Source of the DNA: Microbulbifer hydrolyticus
GTDB lineage: Bacteria; Pseudomonadota; Gammaproteobacteria; Pseudomonadales; Cellvibrionaceae
Length of the DNA stretch: 64,000 bases
Assembly (NCBI RefSeq): GCF_009931115.1
Contig: NZ_CP047491.1
Coordinates: 1,687,501-1,751,500, forward strand
Reading direction: 5' to 3'
The position numbers and the translations under genes are program-made. The notes under the pieces were generated by a model, which saw only the letters and a list, made by a program, of their open reading frames with translations, searched no databases and was not told where the DNA came from. Shown in pieces: positions 17,575 to 25,661 of the stretch (position 1 is the first letter of the stretch; each line of letters begins with the position of its first letter).

Positions 17575-18669
17575 ATGAAAATAGTCGACGTAAAACTGGG
17601 TATGTTGCGAGTCCCGCTGGTGACTCCTTTCAAAACCGCGCTGCGCACGGTGGAAGCTGTGGAAGATGTGGTGGTCATGCTGGAAACGGATACCGGGCAC
17701 ATAGGCTACGGTAATGCACCTGCCACGGCTGTGATTACCGGGGATACCCACGGATCGGTAATCGAGGCCGTACGCACCGTTTTCACGCCGTTATTGCTGG
17801 AACAGAATGTCGCTGACCTTAACCGCCTCACCCGGCGGATCCAGGGCGCAATGATCAATAACACCAGTGCCAAGGCCGCGGTGGAAATCGCGCTTTACGA
17901 CTTGTTTGCCCAGAGTTACAAAACACCGCTATACCGCCTGCTGGGTGGGGGCGATAACAGTCTCACCACCGATATCACCATCAGCGTGGACTACATCGAC
18001 AAGATGGTGGCGGATGCTGAAAGCGCGGTTGAACGCGGGTTTGAAATCCTGAAATTGAAAGTTGGTAAAGATATCGGTCTGGATATCGAGCGTATCAAGG
18101 CAGTCTTTGCCGCTGTAAAAGGGCGCGCACTACTGCGGCTCGATGCCAATCAGGGCTGGAGTCCCAAGCAGGCAGTATTGGCGATCCGTGGTCTGGAAGA
18201 GGCCGGTGTGCTGCTGGAGCTCGTCGAGCAGCCAGTCAAGGCCAATAATCTCGAAGGTATGCGCTATATCGCTGAGCGTGTGCGGACACCGATCATGGCC
18301 GATGAAAGTGTTTTTGGGCCACGTGAGGTCATGCATGTAATCGATCGCCGCGCGGCAGATATTATCAATATCAAGCTGATGAAGACCGGTGGCATTTCGA
18401 ATGCGCTAAAAATCGCGGATATCGCGGATTTGCATGACCTGGAGTGTATGGTGGGCTGTATGCTGGAAACCAGTATTGGGGTCTCTGCTGCTGCGCACAT
18501 GGCTGCGGCCAAGGCGCCGGTTGTCTCCAAGCTGGACCTGGATGTACCCTCCCTGTGTAAGTTTGACCCCGTGGTCGGTGGCGCTGCATACAAGGATGCG
18601 GATATCATTCTGAACGAAACCCCGGGACTCGGTATCGAAAAGATCGAAGGCCTGCAGCTACTGGCGTGA
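17575..18669 (+). CDS. L-Ala-D/L-Glu epimerase (enolase superfamily)
   Basis: 364-residue muconate-lactonising-subgroup enolase enzyme that would convert L-Ala-D-Glu to L-Ala-L-Glu for ordinary peptidases. All catalytic positions are present: Lys160 and Lys162 (KLKVGK), metal ligands Asp190, Glu218 and Asp243, and Lys267 (NIKLMKTGG). The DLD of KLDLDVPS near residue 322 is the DxD motif that binds the dipeptide amino group in known epimerases. It lies between the NlpC/P60 gene that would make its substrate and an RpiR regulator. Cytoplasmic, so an importer is needed. Confidence 0.93.
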   Translation: MKIVDVKLGMLRVPLVTPFKTALRTVEAVEDVVVMLETDTGHIGYGNAPATAVITGDTHGSVIEAVRTVFTPLLLEQNVADLNRLTRRIQGAMINNTSAKAAVEIALYDLFAQSYKTPLYRLLGGGDNSLTTDITISVDYIDKMVADAESAVERGFEILKLKVGKDIGLDIERIKAVFAAVKGRALLRLDANQGWSPKQAVLAIRGLEEAGVLLELVEQPVKANNLEGMRYIAERVRTPIMADESVFGPREVMHVIDRRAADIINIKLMKTGGISNALKIADIADLHDLECMVGCMLETSIGVSAAAHMAAAKAPVVSKLDLDVPSLCKFDPVVGGAAYKDADIILNETPGLGIEKIEGLQLLA

Positions 18670-18687
18670 TCGCCGGCTTAACGCGGA

Positions 18688-19488
18688 GTGATACAGCACC
18701 CCATGACCTGTCTTTTGAAAATGCGCGCAATGCGCGACCAGATGTCGGTCAACGAGCGAAAGCTTGCGGATTTTATTCTGGAAAACACGCAGTTATTGCG
18801 CGACTACTCGTCTTCCCAGCTGGCGGATGCGGTGGGTGTAAGCCAATCCAGTGTGGTGAAGTTCTCACAAAAGCTCGGGTACCGTGGCTACCCCAGCCTG
18901 AAGCTGGCTGTATACGAATCATACGCCGGCGCGGGTATGGAAAAAGACGAGGAGCAGCCCCGTCATTTTACGCAGTCGGACAGCCCACTCAGTATCCTGG
19001 GTCAGAAGAAGCTCGAAGTATTGGAGAATACGGTCAGTATCAACGAATCGGAGCAGTTGGCGGAGGCGATCAAAGCGATCCGGAATGCGCGCTGTATCCA
19101 GATTTCCGCCTGTCCCGGTTCGGTTTCTGTCGCGCGCTATCTGACGCATCAGTTACTCGAGCTCGGATGTTGGGCGGTGTTCGATGAGGGTGGTCAGCTA
19201 CAGCACAGGATTGCGGACTCACTGCGCGATGAGGACCTGCTGTGCATTTTGTGTGATTTCGGTGGCGAGGAGTCGCTGGTAGATGTGGCCAATCGCGCAC
19301 GGGAACATGGCGTCAAAGTGTTGAGCCTGACGCGCTACAACTACAATGCGGCCAGTATTCACTCGGATATTCGACTGTACGTAGTGCCGTCAGAGGATGA
19401 CGAGGCCTTGCAGCGCCTGCTGTTCCGTTCTGCGCAATTGCATGTGATTGAGGGGCTGGTCAGCGGATTGCTGGAAAGTACCACCTAG
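18688..19488 (+). CDS. RpiR family regulator with an altered SIS domain
   Basis: HTH-SIS transcription factor, 266 residues. The N-terminal HTH has the recognition helix region GVSQSSVVKFSQKLGY, almost identical to the second RpiR protein at 40670. The SIS domain is unusual: the usual S-x-SG-x-T sugar-phosphate loop is replaced by CDFGGEE (about residue 190), and the first glycine loop by SACPGS. It may therefore sense something other than a sugar phosphate, for example a dipeptide. The start could be GTG 18688 or ATG 18703; GGAG at 18685 fits the latter at a long spacing. Third gene of the NlpC/P60-epimerase operon. Confidence 0.88.
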   Translation: MIQHPMTCLLKMRAMRDQMSVNERKLADFILENTQLLRDYSSSQLADAVGVSQSSVVKFSQKLGYRGYPSLKLAVYESYAGAGMEKDEEQPRHFTQSDSPLSILGQKKLEVLENTVSINESEQLAEAIKAIRNARCIQISACPGSVSVARYLTHQLLELGCWAVFDEGGQLQHRIADSLRDEDLLCILCDFGGEESLVDVANRAREHGVKVLSLTRYNYNAASIHSDIRLYVVPSEDDEALQRLLFRSAQLHVIEGLVSGLLESTT

Positions 19489-19510
19489 CTATCGGCGGGC
19501 ACCGCCAAAA

Positions 19511-19547
19511 GAAAAAGGCCGCCCGGCTTTGCCCGGCGGCCTTTTTT
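19511..19547. terminator. Bidirectional intrinsic terminator
   Basis: GGCCGCC (19517-19523) pairs with GGCGGCC (19535-19541), with an inner GGC/GCC pair. Five A precede and six T follow, so it can serve both the rpiR gene and the convergent transglutaminase-like gene. Confidence 0.93.
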
Positions 19548-19580
19548 ATCCGTGCGATCTGGAGCGGGAGGGTAATGGGG

Positions 19581-21092
19581 CTAGTTGCCGGCGGTGTTCA
19601 GGTTTTCCCGTGGTGTCCACTGCATCTCGTAGTCCCACTGATCGAAATACAGGTTGCCGCCGCGCCATTCCACTTCTCCACGCTGGCTGTCGACGGTTTC
19701 CGAGCGGAAGTGCTGTTTGGCAGGAACGAAAGTGCGGCTGTAATCTGTGTTGAAAATCAGTCGATAGCTATCCAGTCCGCCAAGATAGAACCAGCGTAGC
19801 GCTTCATCATCGCTGTCGAGTAGACCGTGGGTGACATCCATTGGAAGCCAGCCATAAGGGGCCAGGTAGAACTCGCCCCAGTCATGCATGGTGTCGAAAG
19901 TCTCCGGTGAGAACTCCCAGCCAGACTGCCAGCGGGCAGGGATGCCATTCATCCGCATCAGGGTAATCAACAGTAGCGTTTGCTGGCCGCAATCTGCATG
20001 CCCCGCCTGTGCGGCATACTGGCTGATATTGCGAATGGTGGAATACTCCCGGGCGCCGGCCCAGGGAATCTGATCCACGTGTGCGAAAAGCTTCTGCGCG
20101 ATGCGATACGGATTGGACTCGTTACCGACAATGCGCTCCGAGAGTGCGCGTAGCTCGGGTGTGAACTGGATGTGAGGGGGGCGCTCGGACTTGAATGGTG
20201 CGAGGGCTTTGTCCTCAACCGATGTAACAGCGGCCGCATCAATGCGCGTGTGGCGGGACAGGCTGTCGAACGCGTACTGCACTTCAAATTTTGTAGGGGT
20301 GCCGGCTTGCGCAGTCTTTTCAAGGTAAATGGTGCGCTGTGGCGTCGCAGTCGGGGCGAGAACATGCTTGGCGGGCTTGCTGTCTATCAGGCGGACATTC
20401 TCCTGGCGTCCTCGCAGCTCCTTGGGAAAGGGTAGCCAGGCACGTACGGTTTCGCCGGCAGGTACTGCGTCAGCGTCTACGGTCAGTGAGTAGGTGATTT
20501 CCAGGTGCTTGCGCAAAGGGGTCGCGCCGTCTTTATGGGCGGCGATCACGGCCGAGTGATGCGGGTGCAAACTGTAAAGCGGTGCCTTGTCGGTGAACCG
20601 GCGGTAGTCGCTGGTGCGCGCCGCGGCGGCATCGGAGATATGGACCAGGTTATATGCAGCCTTGTTGAAATAGCGCTGCTCACCGTCAATGATTTTGTAC
20701 TCGAGAAGCCCGGCTTTGTTCCAGCGCGCCACATCCTCTTCGGAAGCGTCGGGAATATATCGCTGGATCGAGGCGAGTAAATCTTCTGGTTTGATGGTGA
20801 ATTCCATCTCGATACGGCGCATGCGCTCCGATTCAAATGCGAGCGCTTTGCTGTCCGGGGCGTCCGGTGATTGTTGTTGCATTGCATTGATGTCCAGTTT
20901 TGCCTGCCGGAACTCCCCCTGGTCTACGTGTGCCTGGATAGACGGCAAGCTGCTTTGCGCGGACTGCGCAAGCGGAGCGCTCGATACGCCAGTTGCGCTG
21001 ATAAGTGCGCTGGCGAGCAGGCAGAGGGAGAAAGTTGAGCGGCGGGGCCGGTTGGTTCTGGCCGTTTTGGGTCGATGCACGGTGCGCTCCAT
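19581..21092 (-). CDS. Secreted transglutaminase-like protein
   Basis: 503-residue protein with a basic N-terminus and hydrophobic signal (about 20-40). The C-terminal half is a transglutaminase-like (papain-fold) domain with Cys368 (GHADCGQQ), His403 (MHDWGEF) and Asp419 (LPMDVTHG) in the expected order. The N-terminal 200 residues contain a helical region and are not recognised. Bacterial members are often peptidases or amidases rather than cross-linkers. It is encoded divergently from the serine hydrolase operon and shares its candidate operator, so a role in stem-peptide processing is plausible but inferred. Confidence 0.82.
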   Translation of the reverse strand: MERTVHRPKTARTNRPRRSTFSLCLLASALISATGVSSAPLAQSAQSSLPSIQAHVDQGEFRQAKLDINAMQQQSPDAPDSKALAFESERMRRIEMEFTIKPEDLLASIQRYIPDASEEDVARWNKAGLLEYKIIDGEQRYFNKAAYNLVHISDAAAARTSDYRRFTDKAPLYSLHPHHSAVIAAHKDGATPLRKHLEITYSLTVDADAVPAGETVRAWLPFPKELRGRQENVRLIDSKPAKHVLAPTATPQRTIYLEKTAQAGTPTKFEVQYAFDSLSRHTRIDAAAVTSVEDKALAPFKSERPPHIQFTPELRALSERIVGNESNPYRIAQKLFAHVDQIPWAGAREYSTIRNISQYAAQAGHADCGQQTLLLITLMRMNGIPARWQSGWEFSPETFDTMHDWGEFYLAPYGWLPMDVTHGLLDSDDEALRWFYLGGLDSYRLIFNTDYSRTFVPAKQHFRSETVDSQRGEVEWRGGNLYFDQWDYEMQWTPRENLNTAGN

Positions 21093-21174
21093 TTATTACC
21101 GGTAACTGATACCGTCGAAGAAAGTGGCTTCTCGATTTGGGGAGTGCAGAGTTGAGCTCGGCCTCCCAAATTTA

Positions 21175-21221
21175 GGAATAGTTTATTATTTACTTAAAGA
21201 TTCATGGTTGATAAATTATTC
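21175..21221. promoter_or_regulatory. Two imperfect copies of the GGAATA-N3-TATTCC motif in a divergent promoter
   Basis: GGAATAGTTTATTAT (21175-21189) keeps the whole left arm and TATT of the right; TGATAAATTATTC (21209-21221) matches 11 of 13 bases of the 16009 site. They lie in the 194-base gap between the transglutaminase-like gene (minus) and the serine hydrolase (plus). Confidence 0.42.
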
Positions 21222-21286
21222 TGATGAGCGCGCCGCGTCAAGCGTGCGCTGATATGAGATCGCGCTAATAAGGAGACATTTGTCAC

Positions 21287-22894
21287 ATGGGCCGTATCAA
21301 CGCAACTGCTGTATTTATCTGTTGGGCAATCGGCCTGAGCCTGATGGTGGGTTGCCAGCGGGAGCCCTTGAGTGCGAGTGAAGCTGCGACTTACGTACAG
21401 CGTGTAATAGCAGAAGAGCAGGTGCCCGGAGCGGCCGTGGCCATCTGGCATCGGGGGGAGCCGGTGCTTTTGCGCGGTTTCGGTGTGACCAATGTGGAAG
21501 ACCCCAGACCAGTCGATGGCGATACACTGTTTAAACTCGCATCGACGACAAAGGCGTTCACCACGGCCGGGTTGGGTCTTTTGGTGGAAGAGGGCAAGCT
21601 GGAGTGGGAAGGGCGTGTAGTGGATTACTTGCCGCAATTCCGCTTGGGCGACCCCTGGATCAGTGCCGAGTTTCGTGTGGTGGACCTGCTCACGCACCGC
21701 TCCGGACTGGGCCCCGGCGCTGGCGACCTGATGCTGTGGCCCCAGCCCAATGCTTACACCCGTGCGGATGTGCTGAATAGTCTTGCGCACCTGCCGATTA
21801 CCCGCAGCTTTCGCGCGGACTATGCCTACGACAACCTGCTGTACATTGTCGCCGGCGAGTTGATCGCCGAAGTGTCCGGCCTGTCCTATGAGGATTTTGT
21901 TCAGCAGAGACTGCTCGCCCCAATGGGCCTCGAGCATTGTTATGCGGGACCGGTTCCTGCCGAAGCGCGCACAAACCTGGCTGACCCACACCGACTCGAG
22001 TCTGAAGGTCTGGTGGTGGATACCCCCAATCTAGCGGGACATGATCCCATTGTCCTCGCGGCAGCTGGCGGCATGCATTGCAGCGCCGCAGATATGCTCA
22101 CCTGGCTGCAGGTTTTGCTGGCCGGTGGGGAGTTGGCTGATGGCAAGCGTCTGTTCAGCGAGCAGACTCGCGACCGGCTATGGCGGCCGGAAACCCTGAT
22201 GCCGTTCTCCCGTGAGCGTGCCGAGCGTGATGGTGGTCATTTTTACGCCTACGCATTGGGGTGGCGGGTACAGGACATGCATGGCAAAAAAGTCATCCAC
22301 CACACCGGCTCGCTGTCGGGCATGTACGCCTGGGCAGCGGTGGTGCCGGAGGAGGAGCTGGCGGTCGTGGTGTTGATGAACCGCAGCGCGGGTGCCGCCA
22401 GGCAGGCACTTATTTACGGATTGCTGAAACCTTACCTGGGCGCACCTGAGCGGGACTGGCTGGCTTACTTCCAGGATCTGTATGGTACGCCCGCCGAGGC
22501 GGTAGAGCCGGAAGCGTTGGCGGCCCCGGTCGGCTTTGCCCGGGTGACAGATGAGGTGCTTGCGGGGCGCTACCGCGACCCCTGGTTCGGGGATATCCAG
22601 ATCTCCCATGATGGCGATGCGCTGCGCTGGCGCGCGCTCAAGTCGCCGCGGCTTACCGGAACGCTCACCGCGGCCAGTGACGGCGTATGGGCTCTGCATT
22701 GGGATGACCGTAGCCTGAATGCGGATGCCTGGGTGGTAGCGGACCGCAGTGAAGCCGGTGCATTGCTACTTACCATGCAGGCAAAGTCCCGCGGGACCGA
22801 TTTCAGCTACGACTTCCACGACCTGCGCTTTGAAAAACTTGAGCAAGCGGTGCAGGCTGAAAGTGAAGCGCTTGCCGGTGCCATCAAACAATAA
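21287..22894 (+). CDS. Serine hydrolase, beta-lactamase class C / DD-peptidase family, lipoprotein
   Basis: 535-residue penicillin-binding-fold serine hydrolase. The lipobox is MVGC (Cys23). The active-site motifs are SxxK at 86-89 (STTK), YxN at 181-183 (YDN) and HTG at 339-341. A C-terminal domain (about 440-520) resembles DUF3471. First gene of a long plus-strand run with LdcA, NhaC, decarboxylase, VanX-NamZ, NagX and GlcDEF. Neighbours favour a D,D-peptidase, D-aminopeptidase or esterase acting on peptidoglycan fragments; there is no sequence reason to call it a resistance beta-lactamase. Confidence 0.87.
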   Translation: MGRINATAVFICWAIGLSLMVGCQREPLSASEAATYVQRVIAEEQVPGAAVAIWHRGEPVLLRGFGVTNVEDPRPVDGDTLFKLASTTKAFTTAGLGLLVEEGKLEWEGRVVDYLPQFRLGDPWISAEFRVVDLLTHRSGLGPGAGDLMLWPQPNAYTRADVLNSLAHLPITRSFRADYAYDNLLYIVAGELIAEVSGLSYEDFVQQRLLAPMGLEHCYAGPVPAEARTNLADPHRLESEGLVVDTPNLAGHDPIVLAAAGGMHCSAADMLTWLQVLLAGGELADGKRLFSEQTRDRLWRPETLMPFSRERAERDGGHFYAYALGWRVQDMHGKKVIHHTGSLSGMYAWAAVVPEEELAVVVLMNRSAGAARQALIYGLLKPYLGAPERDWLAYFQDLYGTPAEAVEPEALAAPVGFARVTDEVLAGRYRDPWFGDIQISHDGDALRWRALKSPRLTGTLTAASDGVWALHWDDRSLNADAWVVADRSEAGALLLTMQAKSRGTDFSYDFHDLRFEKLEQAVQAESEALAGAIKQ

Positions 22895-22932
22895 TATTTA
22901 TTAGAAAGACGTTTTCATCAGAGGAGCCTGAT

Positions 22933-24015
22933 ATGCAGCGGCGCACATTGATCCAATCCCTACTGTCGGCACCATTACTGGGTGCGGCTGCAGCCAGTGC
23001 CGGAAGCAAAGTTCGCCCTCTGGCTTCCAACGGCTACAGCCAGGGGGGTGCCGATGACGGCAGTCAGCTGTTGCGCCCGCGTAGACTTGAGCAGGGGATG
23101 ACCGTGGGGCTGGTGACGCCCGCCAGCAATGCCTGGGAGGACGAGGATATCCGTTTCGCGGGTGACGTGGTGCGCTCTCTCGGGTTTGAAGTCAAGGAAG
23201 GTAAGCACCTGTACCGGCGTACCCAGTATCTTGCCGGCCCGGATGAGGCACGGGCGGAAGATATGAATTACATGTTTGCCGACCCGGATGTGGACGCGGT
23301 GTTCTGTCTGCGCGGTGGTTACGGTACCCCGCGTATTTTGCCCATGCTCGACTACCAGCTGATTCGCAACAACCCGAAGGTGCTGTTGGGATACAGCGAT
23401 ATCACTGCGCTACTCAATGCGATCTATCATCGCAGTGGCATGGTGACTTTCCACGGGCCCATTGCCGCACAAAACTTTACCGATTACACCCTGGCAGAAT
23501 ATCAAAAGGTGCTGGTGCACGGCGAACGGCCGGTGCCGCTGGGTACACCGCCACCTTTCGAGGCTGCGCCTGGTCGTGTTGAAAACCGCAACCGGATTAC
23601 GCGCTTCGCCGGTGGCCGTGCCCAGGGGCGCCTGATTGGTGGCAACCTGTCGCTGATGGTAAGCCTCGTTGGTACGCCATTCGAGCCGGATTACCGCGGA
23701 AAAATCCTGTTTCTGGAAGATGTGGGTGAGGCACCTTATCGGGTGGACCGGATGCTTACCCAGTTATGGCTTGCGGGGAAACTGCAGCAGGTGGCGGGGA
23801 TTGTATTTGGCAAGTTCACCGAGGCCGATAGTGACGGTAATACGTTCAGTATGGAACATGTCTTGCGCGAGCGCACCGCAGACCTTGGTGTGCCGGTAGT
23901 GCGTGGGCTGATGATCGGTCACGTGAAAGATCAGACTGTAGTACCTGTGGGCGCGTTGGCGGAACTTGACGGCGACGCTGGTACACTGCTGTTGCGTGAC
24001 GCGGTGGTTTCCTGA
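22933..24015 (+). CDS. LD-carboxypeptidase (S66 family), exported
   Basis: 360-residue S66 peptidase that removes the terminal D-Ala from tetrapeptide stems. The catalytic triad is Ser155 (LGYSDIT), Glu262 (FLEDVGE) and His330 (MIGHVKD). Unlike cytosolic E. coli LdcA it begins with a signal peptide MQRRTLIQSLL...ASA, with a twin-arginine look (QRRTLIQ), so it probably acts in the periplasm. A clear GAGGAG ribosome site lies 7 bases before the ATG. It follows the serine hydrolase by 38 bases. Confidence 0.92.
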   Translation: MQRRTLIQSLLSAPLLGAAAASAGSKVRPLASNGYSQGGADDGSQLLRPRRLEQGMTVGLVTPASNAWEDEDIRFAGDVVRSLGFEVKEGKHLYRRTQYLAGPDEARAEDMNYMFADPDVDAVFCLRGGYGTPRILPMLDYQLIRNNPKVLLGYSDITALLNAIYHRSGMVTFHGPIAAQNFTDYTLAEYQKVLVHGERPVPLGTPPPFEAAPGRVENRNRITRFAGGRAQGRLIGGNLSLMVSLVGTPFEPDYRGKILFLEDVGEAPYRVDRMLTQLWLAGKLQQVAGIVFGKFTEADSDGNTFSMEHVLRERTADLGVPVVRGLMIGHVKDQTVVPVGALAELDGDAGTLLLRDAVVS

Positions 24016-24194
24016 TCTGCTTCCCGCTGTTTCACACTTCGATGGTGCCATGGCTTTGCTTCCTGCTCAGGGGCGCCTTTGCACGGCGGCTATCGGTCGC
24101 GGCGATAACTGCCGCCATTTCTCCGTGGGCGACAACTGCTAGCATGGTGCAAGCGGCCGCCTGATCACAAATATAACAATAGCTAGACCTTCGT

Positions 24195-25589
24195 ATGACA
24201 GAACTCTCTTGGCTCACACTGCTGCCCCCGTTTATCGCCATTGGCCTTGCGCTGCTGACGCGCCAGGTATATCTCGCGCTGTTTGCCGGGATCTGGCTGG
24301 GATTTTTCCTTCTGAATGATTCCGGCTTTTTCCCATCCCTGGCACAGGCACTGGATGGTGTGCTGGCGGTATTGGCGAACCCCGGAGATGCCCGGGTAGT
24401 GATGTTCACCCTGGTGATTGGTGCTTTTATTATCACCCTGGAGCGCAGTGGTGCAGTCAGTGGTTTTGTGCGGTTCCTCGAACGCAGTCGCTGGGTCACC
24501 AATGGCAAGCGTGCACAGTGGATGGCGTGGCTCATCGGTATCGTTATCTTTATCGAGTCAAACATTACCGTTCTGGTCGCTGGTACCGTTTCCCGTCCAT
24601 TATTTGACCGGTTTCGGGTTGCAAGGGAAAAGCTGGCGTACATCATTGACTCCACCTCCGCGCCGGTATGCATGCTGATTCCACTGAATGCCTGGGGCGC
24701 TTTCAATCTCGGGTTGCTCGATGGTCTCGGAGTTGAGGACCCTCTGAAAGTGCTGCTTGCCAGCATTCCGCTGAATTTGTATGCCATCAGCGCGGTGGCA
24801 TTGACGGCGTATACCATTGCGCGGGACTACAACCCTGGACCCATGGCAAAGGTTCAGGGACGCACCAGTGGCGGCAAGCTGGATGGGCTCGATATCAGCG
24901 CGAGCACTGGGGAGAAAAGCCACATCAAGCCGCGTGCAGTCAATATGCTGCTGCCGGTTCTGGTTTTGATTCTGGCGATGCCGCTCAGCCTGTGGATTAC
25001 CGGTGAAGGAAAGATCTTCCAGGGCTCTGGTTCTACATCGGTACTTTGGGCCTCGCTCGCGGCTCTTACCTGTATATCGGTGATGGTGTTATTGCAGCGC
25101 AGTATGTCGTTGGATGAGTTAAGCCACACATGGATGGAAGGCGCCGGACGCATGCTGCCACTGGCGATCATTCTGGTGCTTGCGCTTGCACTGGGCTCCA
25201 TCTCGAAAACCCTGGGTACCGGGCAGTACGTAGCGGGACTCGTAGGGGATTCGATTCCTCTGGCCCTGCTGCCTACTGTTATTTTTCTGGTATCCGGGGT
25301 GATTGCGTTTTCAGTGGGTTCCAGCTGGGGGACCTTTAGCATCATGCTGCCCATTGCCATTCCGGTAGCCAGTGCCCTGGGCGCGGAGCCCGCCCTGTTT
25401 GTTGCGGCGGTATTGTCCGGAGGAATCTTTGGCGATCACAGCTCGCCCATTTCCGATACCACCATCGTATCGTCGCTGGCCTCGGGCACCGAGCACATCG
25501 ACCATGTGCGTACCCAGATTCCCTATGCATTGCGTGCGGGTTTGGTGAGCGCCCTTGGCTTTGTTGCGCTCGGTTATCTGATGCTGTAA
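24195..25589 (+). CDS. NhaC family sodium/proton antiporter-type transporter
   Basis: 464-residue inner-membrane protein with about 11-12 hydrophobic segments and the family signature SGGIFGDHSSPISDTTIVSS near residue 410. NhaC relatives exchange Na+ for H+ or for organic ions such as lysine, tyrosine or malate. It stands 180 bases after ldcA and 72 bases before an Orn/Lys/Arg-type decarboxylase, the arrangement expected for an amino-acid/amine exchanger, so transport of a peptidoglycan amino acid is possible. The ribosome site is weak. Confidence 0.85.
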   Translation: MTELSWLTLLPPFIAIGLALLTRQVYLALFAGIWLGFFLLNDSGFFPSLAQALDGVLAVLANPGDARVVMFTLVIGAFIITLERSGAVSGFVRFLERSRWVTNGKRAQWMAWLIGIVIFIESNITVLVAGTVSRPLFDRFRVAREKLAYIIDSTSAPVCMLIPLNAWGAFNLGLLDGLGVEDPLKVLLASIPLNLYAISAVALTAYTIARDYNPGPMAKVQGRTSGGKLDGLDISASTGEKSHIKPRAVNMLLPVLVLILAMPLSLWITGEGKIFQGSGSTSVLWASLAALTCISVMVLLQRSMSLDELSHTWMEGAGRMLPLAIILVLALALGSISKTLGTGQYVAGLVGDSIPLALLPTVIFLVSGVIAFSVGSSWGTFSIMLPIAIPVASALGAEPALFVAAVLSGGIFGDHSSPISDTTIVSSLASGTEHIDHVRTQIPYALRAGLVSALGFVALGYLML

Positions 25590-25661
25590 AGCTCGGGAAC
25601 AACTCGCGTATTCAAGATTTTAAATAATTGACCGACATGGTCTGAGCGTAATGACTCTGGA

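Noticed and set aside
21287..22894. Antibiotic-resistance beta-lactamase
   Set aside because: The motifs fit the wider serine hydrolase family, the lipobox and DUF3471-like tail are atypical for AmpC, and no ampR is adjacent.
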